Shown: positions 37,812 to 47,579, counted from the first letter of the stretch. The stretch: 64,000 nt of DNA from Flavobacterium hydrocarbonoxydans (GCF_009789235.1 NZ_WSTB01000003.1:62001-126000), one strand, 5' to 3'. Notes: generated by a model from the letters alone, not told the origin. Program-made: numbers and translations.

Positions 37812-37923
37812 ATATAATCACCACGAAATGCACCAATTGTCACAAATTCAACATCAAAAATTAGTCGAAATTGGTGCAAATCCTGGCAGATTTTAAAATA
37901 ATTCGTTTACAATAATTCATTTT

Positions 37924-39234
37924 ATGAAAACTAAAAATATAGTAAAAACCCTGATTTTATTTTTGTTTTGTATGGCAAAAAGTAGCGCGCAGGAAGTCCT
38001 GACTATCGAAGACGCTATCAAAATTGCTTTAGAAAATAATTTCGAAATTAAGATTGCCAAAAACACATCCAAAATTAGCGAAACCAATGTAACCATTGGA
38101 AACGCTGGTATGCTGCCTACGGCTACTGCTTCGGTAGTGGATAATAATAGTATTCAAAATTCATCTCAAACACGTCAGGATGGTACTTCGACATCCTTAG
38201 ATAATGCCAAAAATAACAGTTTGTCTTATGGTGTAAGTTTAGGCTGGACCATTTTTGACGGAATGAAAATGTTTGCCAGATTAGATCAGCTAAAAGAACT
38301 TCAAAAGTTAGGTGATGCTGAACTTAAACGAACAATTTTAGTCAAAATCGGTCAGGTAAATTCGGCTTATTATGATTTGGTTCAGCAGCAACAGCAATTG
38401 GCTGCTTTGGATACCACAATTGTTATTTCGACTCAAAGATTAGATTTGGCTAAAAACCGTTTCAGTATTGGAAAAGCTTCAAAATTAGAAGTTTTGAATG
38501 CTCAGGTCGATTTAAATTCCGATCAGGTGGCATTGCTAAGACAAAAAGAATCCTATGCCAATGCGAAGATTTTACTAAATCAGTATTTGGCACGTGATCC
38601 AAAAGTGCAATTTACAGTCACTGATTTGGTTACTGTTGATGAAAAATTGGTTTTTGCCGATTTATTAGATTTGGCACAAAAACAAAATCCGGCGTTAGAA
38701 GCACAAATTATTAATAAACGAATTGCCGAATTACAATTGAAACAAGTAAAAGCGGACCGCTACCCAACTGTACAATTGACTTCAGGATACAATTTTAATG
38801 AAAGTCAATCCAGTTTAGGTTTTACCAGCGAAGCTTCATCCAGAGGTCTGAATTATGGCTTTAATGCTACGCTGAATATTTTTGACGGATTCAATCAGCA
38901 TCGTAATGAAAAAATTGCCAAACTGGATATCGAGAATACTCAAATTGCCATTGAACAGCAAAACATGATACTGAACACACAATTGAGTACTGCTTTTCAA
39001 ACCTACTTAACCAACTTAGAATTAATTGGTTTAGAAGAAGATAACGAAGAAATTGCAAAACAAAATTTATCGATTACTTTGGATAAATTTAGAATTGGAA
39101 CCATAACCACTTTAGAATTCAGAACGGCACAGCTTAATTATGTCAATGCAAAAGTACGTTACAGCAATGCACAATATCAGGCAAAATTATCTGAAATTGC
39201 TTTGAAAGAATTAGCTGGAAATATCAATTTTTAA
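37924..39234 (+). CDS. TolC family outer-membrane efflux protein
   Basis: A 436-aa outer-membrane channel with signal peptide (IVKTLILFLFCMAKSSAQ). The two internally repeated TolC halves show LTIEDAIKIALENNFEI near the start and YDLVQQQQQL, RFSIGKASKLEVLNAQVDL and KFRIGTITTLEFRTAQLNY in the coiled-coil parts. It completes the efflux pump encoded upstream; the 112-bp gap holds a short inverted repeat. Confidence 0.94.
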   Translation: MKTKNIVKTLILFLFCMAKSSAQEVLTIEDAIKIALENNFEIKIAKNTSKISETNVTIGNAGMLPTATASVVDNNSIQNSSQTRQDGTSTSLDNAKNNSLSYGVSLGWTIFDGMKMFARLDQLKELQKLGDAELKRTILVKIGQVNSAYYDLVQQQQQLAALDTTIVISTQRLDLAKNRFSIGKASKLEVLNAQVDLNSDQVALLRQKESYANAKILLNQYLARDPKVQFTVTDLVTVDEKLVFADLLDLAQKQNPALEAQIINKRIAELQLKQVKADRYPTVQLTSGYNFNESQSSLGFTSEASSRGLNYGFNATLNIFDGFNQHRNEKIAKLDIENTQIAIEQQNMILNTQLSTAFQTYLTNLELIGLEEDNEEIAKQNLSITLDKFRIGTITTLEFRTAQLNYVNAKVRYSNAQYQAKLSEIALKELAGNINF

Positions 39235-39261
39235 ATTATTTTTGTTTCAAAAAATACTTAA

Positions 39262-40125
39262 ATGACTTCGTATAACCCAAAAGACTGGTTTAGTTTTATT
39301 TTCCATTTTAGCAAAGCTGATACTTTTCGAAAGCTGATTCCTGTAATGTTTTTTATAGGTCTTTATTCCGGAGCTATTGCTTATCTCGAAATCGAATATT
39401 GGGATTTACCCGAAGACAGTCACGTAAAAAACATCTCGCTCATGCACAGCATGCTGGGATTTGTAATTTCGTTACTTTTGGCCTACAGAACCAATACCGC
39501 TTATGATCGCTGGTGGGAAGGGCGCAGAATGTGGGGAAGTCTGGTTAATAACAGTCGTAATTTCGCTATAAAACTTTCGGTTATTTTAGCGGATGAAAAA
39601 GACAGAACTTTTTTTAGGAAAATAATTCCTGCCTATGCTTCTATTTTAAACAAACATTTAAAAGACGAAGAGACAGGAAAACAGCTTTTTGATGATGTCG
39701 ATTTAGTTATTGATCATCACAAACACAGGCCCAATCAGATTGCTAAAATCATGGTTTCAAAAATTAATGATTTATATAAAAGCAATAAGATTACCGGTGA
39801 TCAATTGATAACACTTAATGGAGAAGTTTCTTCTTTTACCGATATCTGTGGAGCCTGCGAACGTATTAAAAACACGCCTATCCCCTATTCTTACAGCGCT
39901 TTTATCAAGAAGTTCATTTTTATTTATGTACTTACTTTGCCTTTTGGATATGTTTTTTCATTAGGCTATTATGTAATTCCTGTGGTGGTTTTTATCTTTT
40001 ATGTTTTGGCAAGTTTAGAACTTATTGCGGAAGAAATTGAAGATCCTTTCGGGACGGATGCGAACGATTTGCCCACACAAAAAATAGCCGAAAATATCAA
40101 AAAACATGTTGAAGAACTAATTTAA
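39262..40125 (+). CDS. bestrophin family ion channel
   Basis: A 287-aa membrane protein with about four helices. Bestrophin/YneE features are LGFVISLLLAYRTNTAYDRWWEGRRMWG (seen in two stretches at residues ~67-94) and LELIAEEIEDPFG at the C-terminus. Bacterial homologues form cation- or anion-permeable pentamers. It follows the efflux operon by 27 bp and may be co-transcribed; a functional tie is not implied. Confidence 0.92.
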   Translation: MTSYNPKDWFSFIFHFSKADTFRKLIPVMFFIGLYSGAIAYLEIEYWDLPEDSHVKNISLMHSMLGFVISLLLAYRTNTAYDRWWEGRRMWGSLVNNSRNFAIKLSVILADEKDRTFFRKIIPAYASILNKHLKDEETGKQLFDDVDLVIDHHKHRPNQIAKIMVSKINDLYKSNKITGDQLITLNGEVSSFTDICGACERIKNTPIPYSYSAFIKKFIFIYVLTLPFGYVFSLGYYVIPVVVFIFYVLASLELIAEEIEDPFGTDANDLPTQKIAENIKKHVEELI

Positions 40126-40268
40126 AAATTGAATCTATAATTCACACTGTTTTTTTGTACTAAAAAAGCTGTTTTTACATTCGTTTCTTACTTTTATTTT
40201 ATCAAAAAAACCTTTATTTTTATGACGTAAAAAACAAAAAATTGTTTCTTACTCACACAATCAATCCT

Positions 40269-40276
40269 TATATTTG
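40269..40276 (+). promoter_or_regulatory. -7 promoter element of pheT (TATATTTG)
   Basis: A consensus TAnnTTTG 29 bp before the pheT start, in a non-coding gap of 180 bp. Confidence 0.55.
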
Positions 40277-40305
40277 CACCCTTATTCAAGAATAATAAAA
40301 TTATC

Positions 40306-42726
40306 ATGAAAATATCTTACAACTGGTTAAAACAATTCATAAAAACCGACTGGACATCTGAGCAAACCTCTGAGCTACTTACCGATTTAGGCCTGGAAGT
40401 TGAAGTTGTTGAAAAATACGAATCTATAAAAGGAGGTTTAGAAGGTGTAGTTGTAGGACATGTATTGACTTGTGAAAAACACCCGGATGCGGACAGGCTA
40501 AACATTACCACAGTAAATATTGGTTTAGAAGAACCAATTCAGGTGGTTTGTGGTGCTGCCAATGTAGCTGCTGGACAAAAAGTTCCTGTTGCAACCATTG
40601 GAACCATTTTATATGATAAAGACGGAGAACCTTTTACTATAAAAAAAGGAAAAATTCGCGGGCAGGAAAGCCACGGAATGATTTGTGCCGAAGACGAACT
40701 AGGTCTTGGAACAAGTCATGACGGTATCATGGTTTTAGATGAAAATTTAGAACCTGGAACTCCGGCTGCTACTGTTTTTAAAATTGCAAATGACGAAGTT
40801 TTCGAAATTGGTTTGACACCTAACCGTGCCGATGCTATGAGTCATTATGGTACCGCACGCGATTTAAGAGCAGGAATGTTGCAACGCGGCGTAAACGTCG
40901 AATTGATCACACCATCTGTGAGCAACTTTAGAGTGGATATGCGTACGCTAAAAATTGATGTTGTTGTAGAAGAGCCCATTTTAGCACCAAGATATTGTGG
41001 TGTTACTATTTCGGGGATTTCTGTTGGAGATTCGCCAGCCTGGTTACAAGACCGCTTAAAAGCAATTGGATTAACTCCAAAAAATAATATTGTTGACGTT
41101 ACTAATTATGTTTTACACGAATTAGGACAACCTTTGCACGCCTTTGATGCTGCAAAAATCAACGGAAAAGTGATTGTAAAAACACTTCCGGAAGGGACTA
41201 AATTTGTGACTCTGGATGATGTCGAAAGAACATTACACAAAGAAGATTTAATGATTTGCGACGAAAAAGGACCGCTTTGTATCGCAGGTGTTTTTGGTGG
41301 AAAAAAATCAGGAGTTTCTGAAGGAACAACTACTATTTTCTTAGAAAGTGCTTACTTCGATCCGGTAAGTGTTCGTAAAACTGCCAAAAGGCATCAACTA
41401 AACACGGATGCTTCTTTTAGATTTGAAAGAGGAATTGATCCTACCATCACGGAGTATGCTCTAAAACGTGCTGCACTTTTGATTCAGGAAGTAGCTGGCG
41501 GAACCATCACGTCTGATGTTGTAGAGATATATCCTAAAAAAATAGAAGATTTCTCTGTTTTATTAAACTTTAGTCATGTTTCTAAAATCATTGGACAGGA
41601 AATTCCAAAAGATACCATCAAAAAAATATTGGTTTCTTTGGATATAAAAGTAAACAGTGTATCCGATTCCGGTTTAGGATTAACCATTCCGGCTTATCGT
41701 GTTGATGTACAGCGTGAAATAGATGTTATCGAAGAAATTCTGAGAGTTTACGGTTATAACAATATCGAATTTTCGAAAAAATTCAATGCAACGGTTTCAA
41801 ATTCACCAAGAACGGAAGATTACAAAGTTCAAAACAGTATCGCCTCACAATTGAACTCACAAGGGTTTCATGAAATGATGGCCAACTCTTTGACTACTTC
41901 TGCTTACGCGAAATTATCTGCTGTTTTAAAAGAGGAACACAATGTTACGATGCTGAATCCGTTGAGCAATGATTTAGCAACAATGCGTCAGTCTTTATTA
42001 TTCTCAGCTCTTGAAGCCGTTTCGTATAATATCAACCGTAGAAATTCGGATCTAAAATTATTCGAATTTGGGAAAACTTACCATAAATACCTAAACGGAT
42101 ACGAAGAGCACAAACATCTTAGTTTATCGATTTCAGGAAATAAAAATAAAGAAAGCTGGACAGCTGTTCAAAAACCGACTGATTTCTTTTTATTAAAAGG
42201 ATATGTTGATGGAATTTTAGCACGATTAGGAATTACTAAAATAGCCAATACACCTACACAATCTGATATTTTTTCAGAAGGAATAAACATCATTTATAAT
42301 AATGATACTCTGGTAGAAATGGGTGTTGTTAAAAAATCAATTCTAAAGCATTTCGGAATCAAGCAGGATGTTTATTATGCTGATTTCAACTGGGATTTGG
42401 TTCTGAAAATAATTACCGGAAAAATCAAATACACAGAGATTCCTAAATATCCGGAAGTTCGTAGAGATTTAGCTTTGCTGATTGATCAAAAAACTACTTA
42501 CGAAAGTATTTATAATTTGGCCAAACAAACTGAAAAAGGACTTTTGAAAGAAGTAAATCTTTTTGATGTTTACGAAGGTAAAAACTTGCCAGAAGGCAAA
42601 AAATCGTATGCACTTAGTTTTACGATTCAGGATAATACAAAAACATTAACGGATGTTCAGATTGATAAAATCATGCAAAAACTGCAACAAACTTTCGAAA
42701 CAGAGTTGGGTGCAACTTTAAGATAA
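40306..42726 (+). CDS. pheT: phenylalanine--tRNA ligase subunit beta
   Basis: The beta chain of the (alpha-beta)2 PheRS. The 806-aa protein has an N-terminal tRNA-binding EMAP-like domain (VVVGHVLTCEKHPDADRLN), a B3/B4 editing domain (LTPNRADAMSHYGTARDL), B5, the catalytic-like core (ASFRFERGIDPT) and the C-terminal anticodon-binding FDX domain (YPEVRRDLALLID). pheS is not adjacent, as is common in Bacteroidota. It has its own promoter and a strong terminator. Confidence 0.97.
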   Translation: MKISYNWLKQFIKTDWTSEQTSELLTDLGLEVEVVEKYESIKGGLEGVVVGHVLTCEKHPDADRLNITTVNIGLEEPIQVVCGAANVAAGQKVPVATIGTILYDKDGEPFTIKKGKIRGQESHGMICAEDELGLGTSHDGIMVLDENLEPGTPAATVFKIANDEVFEIGLTPNRADAMSHYGTARDLRAGMLQRGVNVELITPSVSNFRVDMRTLKIDVVVEEPILAPRYCGVTISGISVGDSPAWLQDRLKAIGLTPKNNIVDVTNYVLHELGQPLHAFDAAKINGKVIVKTLPEGTKFVTLDDVERTLHKEDLMICDEKGPLCIAGVFGGKKSGVSEGTTTIFLESAYFDPVSVRKTAKRHQLNTDASFRFERGIDPTITEYALKRAALLIQEVAGGTITSDVVEIYPKKIEDFSVLLNFSHVSKIIGQEIPKDTIKKILVSLDIKVNSVSDSGLGLTIPAYRVDVQREIDVIEEILRVYGYNNIEFSKKFNATVSNSPRTEDYKVQNSIASQLNSQGFHEMMANSLTTSAYAKLSAVLKEEHNVTMLNPLSNDLATMRQSLLFSALEAVSYNINRRNSDLKLFEFGKTYHKYLNGYEEHKHLSLSISGNKNKESWTAVQKPTDFFLLKGYVDGILARLGITKIANTPTQSDIFSEGINIIYNNDTLVEMGVVKKSILKHFGIKQDVYYADFNWDLVLKIITGKIKYTEIPKYPEVRRDLALLIDQKTTYESIYNLAKQTEKGLLKEVNLFDVYEGKNLPEGKKSYALSFTIQDNTKTLTDVQIDKIMQKLQQTFETELGATLR

Positions 42727-42746
42727 AATTGCTTTTTTAGCAAAAC

Positions 42747-42782
42747 AAAAACCGACAATTCGCAAAAATTGTCGGTTTTTTT
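42747..42782 (+). terminator. Rho-independent terminator after pheT
   Basis: AAAACCGACAATT pairs with AATTGTCGGTTTTTTTT over a 5-6-nt loop. It also faces the convergent gene at 42794. Confidence 0.9.
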
Positions 42783-42793
42783 TGTTCCTATAT

Positions 42794-43168
42794 TTAACCT
42801 ATAAGATATCGGTTCCAAACCTGATCTCCTAATTTTTGAAGACCAGGACCTAAATCTTTCGTTTCCAGCTTTTGTTGGGAATTATCATCAAAAATTATTT
42901 CCAAATATAATCTTCCAAATTCTTCAGAAACATTCCATCTGCCTAAATTCCTTGAAGAGCTTTCACTAGGAAGGGAAAGTCCTCCACCGGAAACGCTTCT
43001 GAAAGAATCATATTTATAAACAGCACTAAAATCAGAATACAGAAAAATAGCATGTTTTATTTCCTCATACCAGCCTCCGCCAGAATAATCCCTGTCGCTA
43101 TTTGCTTTTTCTAATCGTAAAACTTTATTTGCCAATGTATTGACCATTTGGCTAACTAGATAACTCAT
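42794..43168 (-). CDS. hypothetical protein downstream of a muramidase
   Basis: I do not recognise this 124-aa protein. It has no signal peptide or membrane segment. Its sequence is rich in aromatic residues and beta-prone, with SGGGWYEEIKHAIFLYSDF and LGRWNV followed by GRLYLEIIFDDN. It starts 33 bp after the muramidase gene on the same strand and is probably in its operon. A role as partner or inhibitor of the muramidase is possible but only inferred from position. Confidence 0.6.
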   Translation of the reverse strand: MSYLVSQMVNTLANKVLRLEKANSDRDYSGGGWYEEIKHAIFLYSDFSAVYKYDSFRSVSGGGLSLPSESSSRNLGRWNVSEEFGRLYLEIIFDDNSQQKLETKDLGPGLQKLGDQVWNRYLIG

Positions 43169-43201
43169 GACTTTATAATTTAAACAGATTAATTATTTTT
43201 T

Positions 43202-44026
43202 TTACGAGGCAAATTTCAAATATGACTTCTGAAGTTTTTCGTCATATTTATTGGTTTTATAAGCAGGGCCATTGTATCGCAATGCAAATTCTGCCCATTT
43301 TTTGTTTCTTAACAATGTAATCAAGTTATTTTTTTCAAGAAATAAACCAAAAGCCTTAAGATGTTCGCCTTCGTTTAAATACATTTTCTGAACAAAATCA
43401 TCAATATTGGGATACCCTATGGCAACAGCATTAAACCCCATAATTTGAAACAATCCCCAAGAAGCAGAGCAATGTGCCGCATCACTGAATTTTTTATCTG
43501 TATTTAGCCCTATTGCCTTCTGTAATCTTGAATACTCAGCCTGTCCTCCTACATAATGGCTTCGGGTGTAATTCGGGAACAGAATATTTTTAGTATTAGC
43601 ATTGACATAAGCACTGCAATTAACATTTCTCTTTGTGAGTTCTTTCCAAAAAATATGTCCTTCAAATAAAATTTTAGGACGTCCATCAACTAAAAAACCT
43701 TTTCCGCCGCTTTCTACTTCATTAACTGCTTTTACAACAGCCAATTCTAGATTGTAAGCATTCGAAAAGTCAATCAAATTTTGCTCAGAAAGCAGTTTTT
43801 CATTAGCCAGCAATCCATTATTTGTTTTTTCAAAAAGTATAGACCAGGTTTTTAGCCCCACTATTCCATCAACAACCAACTTGTTTTTCAATTGAAAATC
43901 TTTTACGGCTTTATCTGTTGCTGTGCCAAAATGGTTCGAAACAACAACATTGTAATTGAGTTTTGCTAAAAGTTCATTCAAATAATAAACCTCGCTGGAT
44001 TTTACTCCGAATTTTATAGTTCTCAT
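43202..44026 (-). CDS. N-acetylmuramidase with peptidoglycan-binding domain
   Basis: A 274-aa two-domain protein: an N-terminal PG_binding_1 domain (residues ~5-66, ATDKAVKDFQLKNKLVVDG and VGLKTWSILF) and a C-terminal N-acetylmuramidase (DUF3380-like, residues ~85-274) with the signature VESGGKGFLVDGRPKILFEG and later SWGLFQIMGFNA. It cleaves the glycan backbone of murein. There is no signal peptide, so it resembles phage endolysins or type VI/other effectors. No other phage gene is close. Confidence 0.87.
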   Translation of the reverse strand: MRTIKFGVKSSEVYYLNELLAKLNYNVVVSNHFGTATDKAVKDFQLKNKLVVDGIVGLKTWSILFEKTNNGLLANEKLLSEQNLIDFSNAYNLELAVVKAVNEVESGGKGFLVDGRPKILFEGHIFWKELTKRNVNCSAYVNANTKNILFPNYTRSHYVGGQAEYSRLQKAIGLNTDKKFSDAAHCSASWGLFQIMGFNAVAIGYPNIDDFVQKMYLNEGEHLKAFGLFLEKNNLITLLRNKKWAEFALRYNGPAYKTNKYDEKLQKSYLKFAS

Positions 44027-44494
44027 AGCTCATAAATTTTAAATTAAAATTATTTTTGAAGAAGATGAAAAACCAACCTCATTTATGAAATATATTTACT
44101 TATCTTTTGCATCAGAATAACCGTTTAATGGATCATATTTATAAAAAAAAGAACTAGAGAAATAACCAATACTTTGATTGCTAAACAATAAATGAAATAT
44201 CCGAAAGGGTTTGGGTGTGACATGATTCAAAAAATTTAGTTTTTAATTAGTTTAGAAAATTTATTTGACGGTTCGTTTGATTGATAAAAAATGATGGTGT
44301 AAAATTGATTTTTTATAAACAATTACAAAACAGCCACTTAACCCTTTTTGTTAAGTATTTTTACCTGTACAAAAAAGGGTGTTTTCCCCCTTGTTCTTAT
44401 AAGTGGATTAAAATATTTTTGTCGAAAGATTTTATTCTAAAAATGTAGCTAACCACTATTTTTAACTAATTAATTATTTTAAAATTAAAAAATC
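44027..44494. other. 468-bp intergenic region with hairpin and promoter
   Basis: It holds an inverted repeat of ACCCTTTTT and AAAAAGGGT arms (about 44339-44380), then a well-formed promoter at 44391-44421. I see no gene in the rest. Confidence 0.6.
44391..44421 (+). promoter_or_regulatory. promoter: TTG - 20 nt - TATTTTTG
   Basis: TTG at 44391-44393 and TATTTTTG at 44414-44421 match both Bacteroidota sigma-70 boxes with the expected spacing. It drives the 44495 gene and probably the membrane gene and two-component pair behind it. Confidence 0.65.
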
Positions 44495-44953
44495 ATGAAA
44501 AACCCTCCAGCAAAACCAACCCAGCTAATTACAAAAGAATTCGCTAAAGAATTGAATTTGAATTACACCAAAAAAAGAGATAAACTAACGGCTAAATCGG
44601 CTAAAAAAGAAGATGCAAATGCCATTTGGTATTCTTTGGAAGCTTTAGAAAATTATATTCACTACATCAAAACACAAGGAGCTGAAGATGGCTACGAAGT
44701 TGATGGAATCCGATTTTATTTTGGCGTTTATCCCGACACTAAAGAACATGGCGAAAAAGCAGGTCTAACGACTCTTTTCTTAGCTCCGACAGGGAAAAAA
44801 GTAGCAAAAGAAAAAGAAGCAGAAACTGAAACTGAAACTAATCAAATTAACACATTCGCAAAAGTAGCTGCAGCTGCGCCATCTGCAGATATTCAAAGCC
44901 TCGACCCTATGAACTATGGCAACATCGGAAGACCGCCAAGTTTGTTTTACTAA
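44495..44953 (+). CDS. conserved hypothetical protein
   Basis: A 152-aa soluble protein. The N-terminal ~105 residues read as a small mixed fold with WYSLEALENYIHYIKTQ and DGIRFYFGVYP, then GLTTLFLAPTG; a low-complexity Lys/Glu/Thr/Ala linker (GKKVAKEKEAETETETN) and a C-terminal end NYGNIGRPPSLFY follow. I have seen such proteins in Bacteroidota next to membrane genes, but the function is unknown. It is the first of four genes spaced 10 bp or overlapping. Confidence 0.7.
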   Translation: MKNPPAKPTQLITKEFAKELNLNYTKKRDKLTAKSAKKEDANAIWYSLEALENYIHYIKTQGAEDGYEVDGIRFYFGVYPDTKEHGEKAGLTTLFLAPTGKKVAKEKEAETETETNQINTFAKVAAAAPSADIQSLDPMNYGNIGRPPSLFY

Positions 44954-44962
44954 ACTTTAATT

Positions 44963-45610
44963 ATGTTTGAATTTTTAAGATCTTATATTGTTTATTTAGC
45001 TTTATTATCAGGAATTATTGGCTTGTTTAACCTGCCTAAACTTCCTAATAATAAGGCTAAATTTTTAGTAGCTTTAATTTGGTTTTCTGTACTTACAGAA
45101 GTGGTAGGATATTATTTTACCGAATGGACAGGCTACTTAAATTATTATGTGTATAACTGTTATATGTTTATCTCCTTTTCAGCCTATATTTTACTCATTC
45201 GAAGCTATCTCACTAAAATCCAAAATAGAAATACTGCCATATTATTTTTAATCCTTTTTATAGCTTCGTGTTTTTTAAATTTCCTATACTTTAAAGACGA
45301 CGTAAATCAAGCCTTTACCTATAGTTTTTCTGCGGGTGTATTGCTTTTTATGATTTTATCTTGCTTATATTTGGTAGAAATTTTCAATTCGAAAAAAATA
45401 CTAAATTTTAAAAAATCAGTTTTTTTTTGGTATCTTCTTGGCATACTGTTATTTCACGTACCATTTTTACCTTTTATGCTTGCCATAAACTGGTTTTTAA
45501 TAAAACAAGACGATTCTATATTTAGCCTGGTTTTATTTATTCTTAATTTCTTAGCACATAGTTGCTTTATAATAGGATTTATATGGAGCGAAAAGAGATA
45601 CAATTATTAG
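44963..45610 (+). CDS. polytopic membrane protein
   Basis: A 215-aa protein with about seven hydrophobic helices (for example FLVALIWFSVLTEVVGYYF, SFSAYILLIRSYL, LFLILFIASCFLNFLYF) and no recognisable catalytic motif. It lies between a soluble hypothetical and a sensor kinase whose start overlaps its end by 28 bp, so it may be the sensory or substrate-linked membrane partner of that two-component system. Confidence 0.72.
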   Translation: MFEFLRSYIVYLALLSGIIGLFNLPKLPNNKAKFLVALIWFSVLTEVVGYYFTEWTGYLNYYVYNCYMFISFSAYILLIRSYLTKIQNRNTAILFLILFIASCFLNFLYFKDDVNQAFTYSFSAGVLLFMILSCLYLVEIFNSKKILNFKKSVFFWYLLGILLFHVPFLPFMLAINWFLIKQDDSIFSLVLFILNFLAHSCFIIGFIWSEKRYNY

Positions 45611-46380
45611 TTATATCGTTAGGTATTGTTTTCTTAACTTTACTGATAATTCTTCTTGTAATATTTTTTTATTTTCTGAAGAAAAAAAACAATTATCTGG
45701 TTGAAAAAATGGAATCAGAACTTTATTTTCAATCAGAACTCATTAAAACACGCATTGAAATTAAAGATCAGACACTAAGCGAAATTAGTAAAGAATTGCA
45801 TGATAACATTGGTCAAATCATATCAGTAGGTATAATGCAGCTCAATATGTACACCCAGGACGAAAAAGCAATTCAGCCTAACGAACTGAATGATTTGAAA
45901 GAAGTTTTAGCTAAATCATTAGATGAAATCAGAGTTTTATCACGTATTATAAATAAAGACAATTTATTACAAACCAACTTCATCCAAACTATCCGACAGG
46001 ATTTAGAACGAATAAAAAAATTAAAAAATATTCAGTATCACTATGAATTCATAGGAGAAATTCCGGAAATAAACGTAGAACATGAGTTGTTTATCTATCG
46101 AATTTTCCAGGAAACTTTGCACAACAGCCTAAGACATTCACACAGCGAAAAATACGAAGTCAGTATTGTAACCTCTGAATCTTTTTTTAAATTAATAATG
46201 AAAGATTTCGGAATTGGTTATGATGCACAGCTGGTGAGTTTTGGATCAGGATTAAACAACATGAAATTGAGAGCCAAACTAATTGGTGCCACACTAATTA
46301 TAGAAACAAATACATCAGGAACAACCGTAACACTAGAATATCCTTTATTAGCAAATGATGAGAACTATAACCAAACATAA
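45583..46380 (+). CDS. NarL-type sensor histidine kinase
   Basis: A 265-aa kinase with one N-terminal membrane helix (LLVISLGIVFLTLLIILLV), a HisKA_3-type dimerisation helix with the phospho-His in SKELHDNIGQIISVG, and an HATPase domain with N-box IFQETLHNSLRHS and G-box DFGIGYD/GSGLNNMKLRA. It has no sensor domain of its own, so the membrane protein upstream may supply the signal. The start at MERKEIQ overlaps the previous gene. Confidence 0.88.
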   Translation: MERKEIQLLVISLGIVFLTLLIILLVIFFYFLKKKNNYLVEKMESELYFQSELIKTRIEIKDQTLSEISKELHDNIGQIISVGIMQLNMYTQDEKAIQPNELNDLKEVLAKSLDEIRVLSRIINKDNLLQTNFIQTIRQDLERIKKLKNIQYHYEFIGEIPEINVEHELFIYRIFQETLHNSLRHSHSEKYEVSIVTSESFFKLIMKDFGIGYDAQLVSFGSGLNNMKLRAKLIGATLIIETNTSGTTVTLEYPLLANDENYNQT

Positions 46381-47008
46381 AATTATTATTGTTGATGATC
46401 ATCAGCTTTTTTCGCAATCATTACAACTTTTAATCAATAGTTTTAAAGATTTTGAAGTCATTAATCGCTTTGAAAATGGCAAAGTTTTTATATCGCACTT
46501 ACAAGACAACCCTGATCTTGAAGTTGATTTAATTTTATTAGATGTAAATATGCCTGTTTTAGACGGCATAAGTACTATGAAATGGGTTAAGGAAAATAAC
46601 CCAAATCTTAAAGTCATAGCGCTTTCAGTAAATGATGATGAAGAAATTATTATCAAAATGATTACAAATGGCGCTAAAGGCTATTTATTAAAAGATACTT
46701 CTCCTGAAATTTTTAAAGAAGCAATGATCTCAGTTATCGATAAAGGCTTTTATTTTACAGAATCTGTATCTGGAATTCTGGTAAAAAAAGCCAATAATGA
46801 CTCTAAAAAAATCAATCTAAAGGAAAAAGAAATCCTTTTTATACAATATGCCTGTACCGAAAAAACCTATAAAGAAATCGCATCTGAAATGTGTCTGAGT
46901 CCGAAAACAATTGATGGATACAGAGAAAGTTTATTTGATAAACTCGAAATCAAAACCCGAATTGGATTGGTCTTATACGCCATAAAGCATAAAATTGTAC
47001 TTGTTTAA
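46355..47008 (+). CDS. LuxR-type response regulator
   Basis: A 217-aa NarL/FixJ-type regulator: receiver domain (IIIVDDHQLFSQS, phospho-acceptor Asp in LILLDVNMPVLDG, Lys in KGYLLKDTSP) and a C-terminal LuxR helix-turn-helix (LKEKEILFIQYACTEKTYKE, SPKTIDGYRESLFDKL). It overlaps the kinase gene by 26 bp, forming the cognate pair. Targets cannot be predicted. Confidence 0.92.
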   Translation: MMRTITKHKIIIVDDHQLFSQSLQLLINSFKDFEVINRFENGKVFISHLQDNPDLEVDLILLDVNMPVLDGISTMKWVKENNPNLKVIALSVNDDEEIIIKMITNGAKGYLLKDTSPEIFKEAMISVIDKGFYFTESVSGILVKKANNDSKKINLKEKEILFIQYACTEKTYKEIASEMCLSPKTIDGYRESLFDKLEIKTRIGLVLYAIKHKIVLV

Positions 47009-47521
47009 TCAATAACTGAGTACTGAAAAAATAGGGTGCTTCATAATTTTATCTCTACCATTCAAAAAAGTCAGCTCCATCAGGAAATTGCATTGCACGA
47101 TTTCGCCTCCCAATTTCTCAACCAGCTCACAAACTGCTTTTGCTGTGCCTCCAGTGGCCAAAACATCATCGTGAACCAAAACCTTATCTCCTTTCTGTAT
47201 TGCGTCTGTATGTATCTCCAGGCTGTCAGAACCATATTCTAACTCATACGAAGCCGAAATGGTTTCGTAAGGCAATTTATTAGGCTTTCGAACCGGAATA
47301 AATCCTGCATTGAGTTCTTGCGCTAAAAGCATACCAAAGAAAAAACCCCGGCTCTCTGCTCCTACTACCTTATCTATTTTTTGATTTTTTAGAGAATTCA
47401 CTAAAATTTTCAGGCATGCTGTCCTCGCAATTGGGTCATTTAGCAGTGGAGTTATATCTTTGAACAAAATTCCTTCTTTAGGAAAGTCCTGAATATCACG
47501 TATATAATTTTCTATCTTCAT
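47009..47521 (-). CDS. apt: adenine phosphoribosyltransferase
   Basis: Salvages adenine to AMP with PRPP. The 170-aa protein has the APRT segments IQDFPKEGILFKDITPLL, GAESRGFFFG and the PRPP-binding motif VLVHDDVLATGGTAKA. I chose the start MKIENYIRD (47521); the longer ORF to 47647 runs through the tRNA region and is not used. The stop abuts the end of the response regulator gene (convergent). Confidence 0.95.
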   Translation of the reverse strand: MKIENYIRDIQDFPKEGILFKDITPLLNDPIARTACLKILVNSLKNQKIDKVVGAESRGFFFGMLLAQELNAGFIPVRKPNKLPYETISASYELEYGSDSLEIHTDAIQKGDKVLVHDDVLATGGTAKAVCELVEKLGGEIVQCNFLMELTFLNGRDKIMKHPIFSVLSY

Positions 47522-47549
47522 TTTTTTTAATTTTTCTGTAATTTTTTGC

Positions 47550-47579
47550 TTGTTTATCTCACATTTATCTCTATATTTG
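47550..47579 (+). promoter_or_regulatory. tRNA-Arg promoter: TTG - 19 nt - TATATTTG
   Basis: TTG 47550-47552 and TATATTTG 47572-47579 fit the Bacteroidota consensus exactly, and the tRNA begins 54 nt later. Confidence 0.75.

Noticed and set aside
43202..44026. A prophage around the muramidase
   Set aside because: No capsid, tail, terminase or integrase genes occur within several kilobases.
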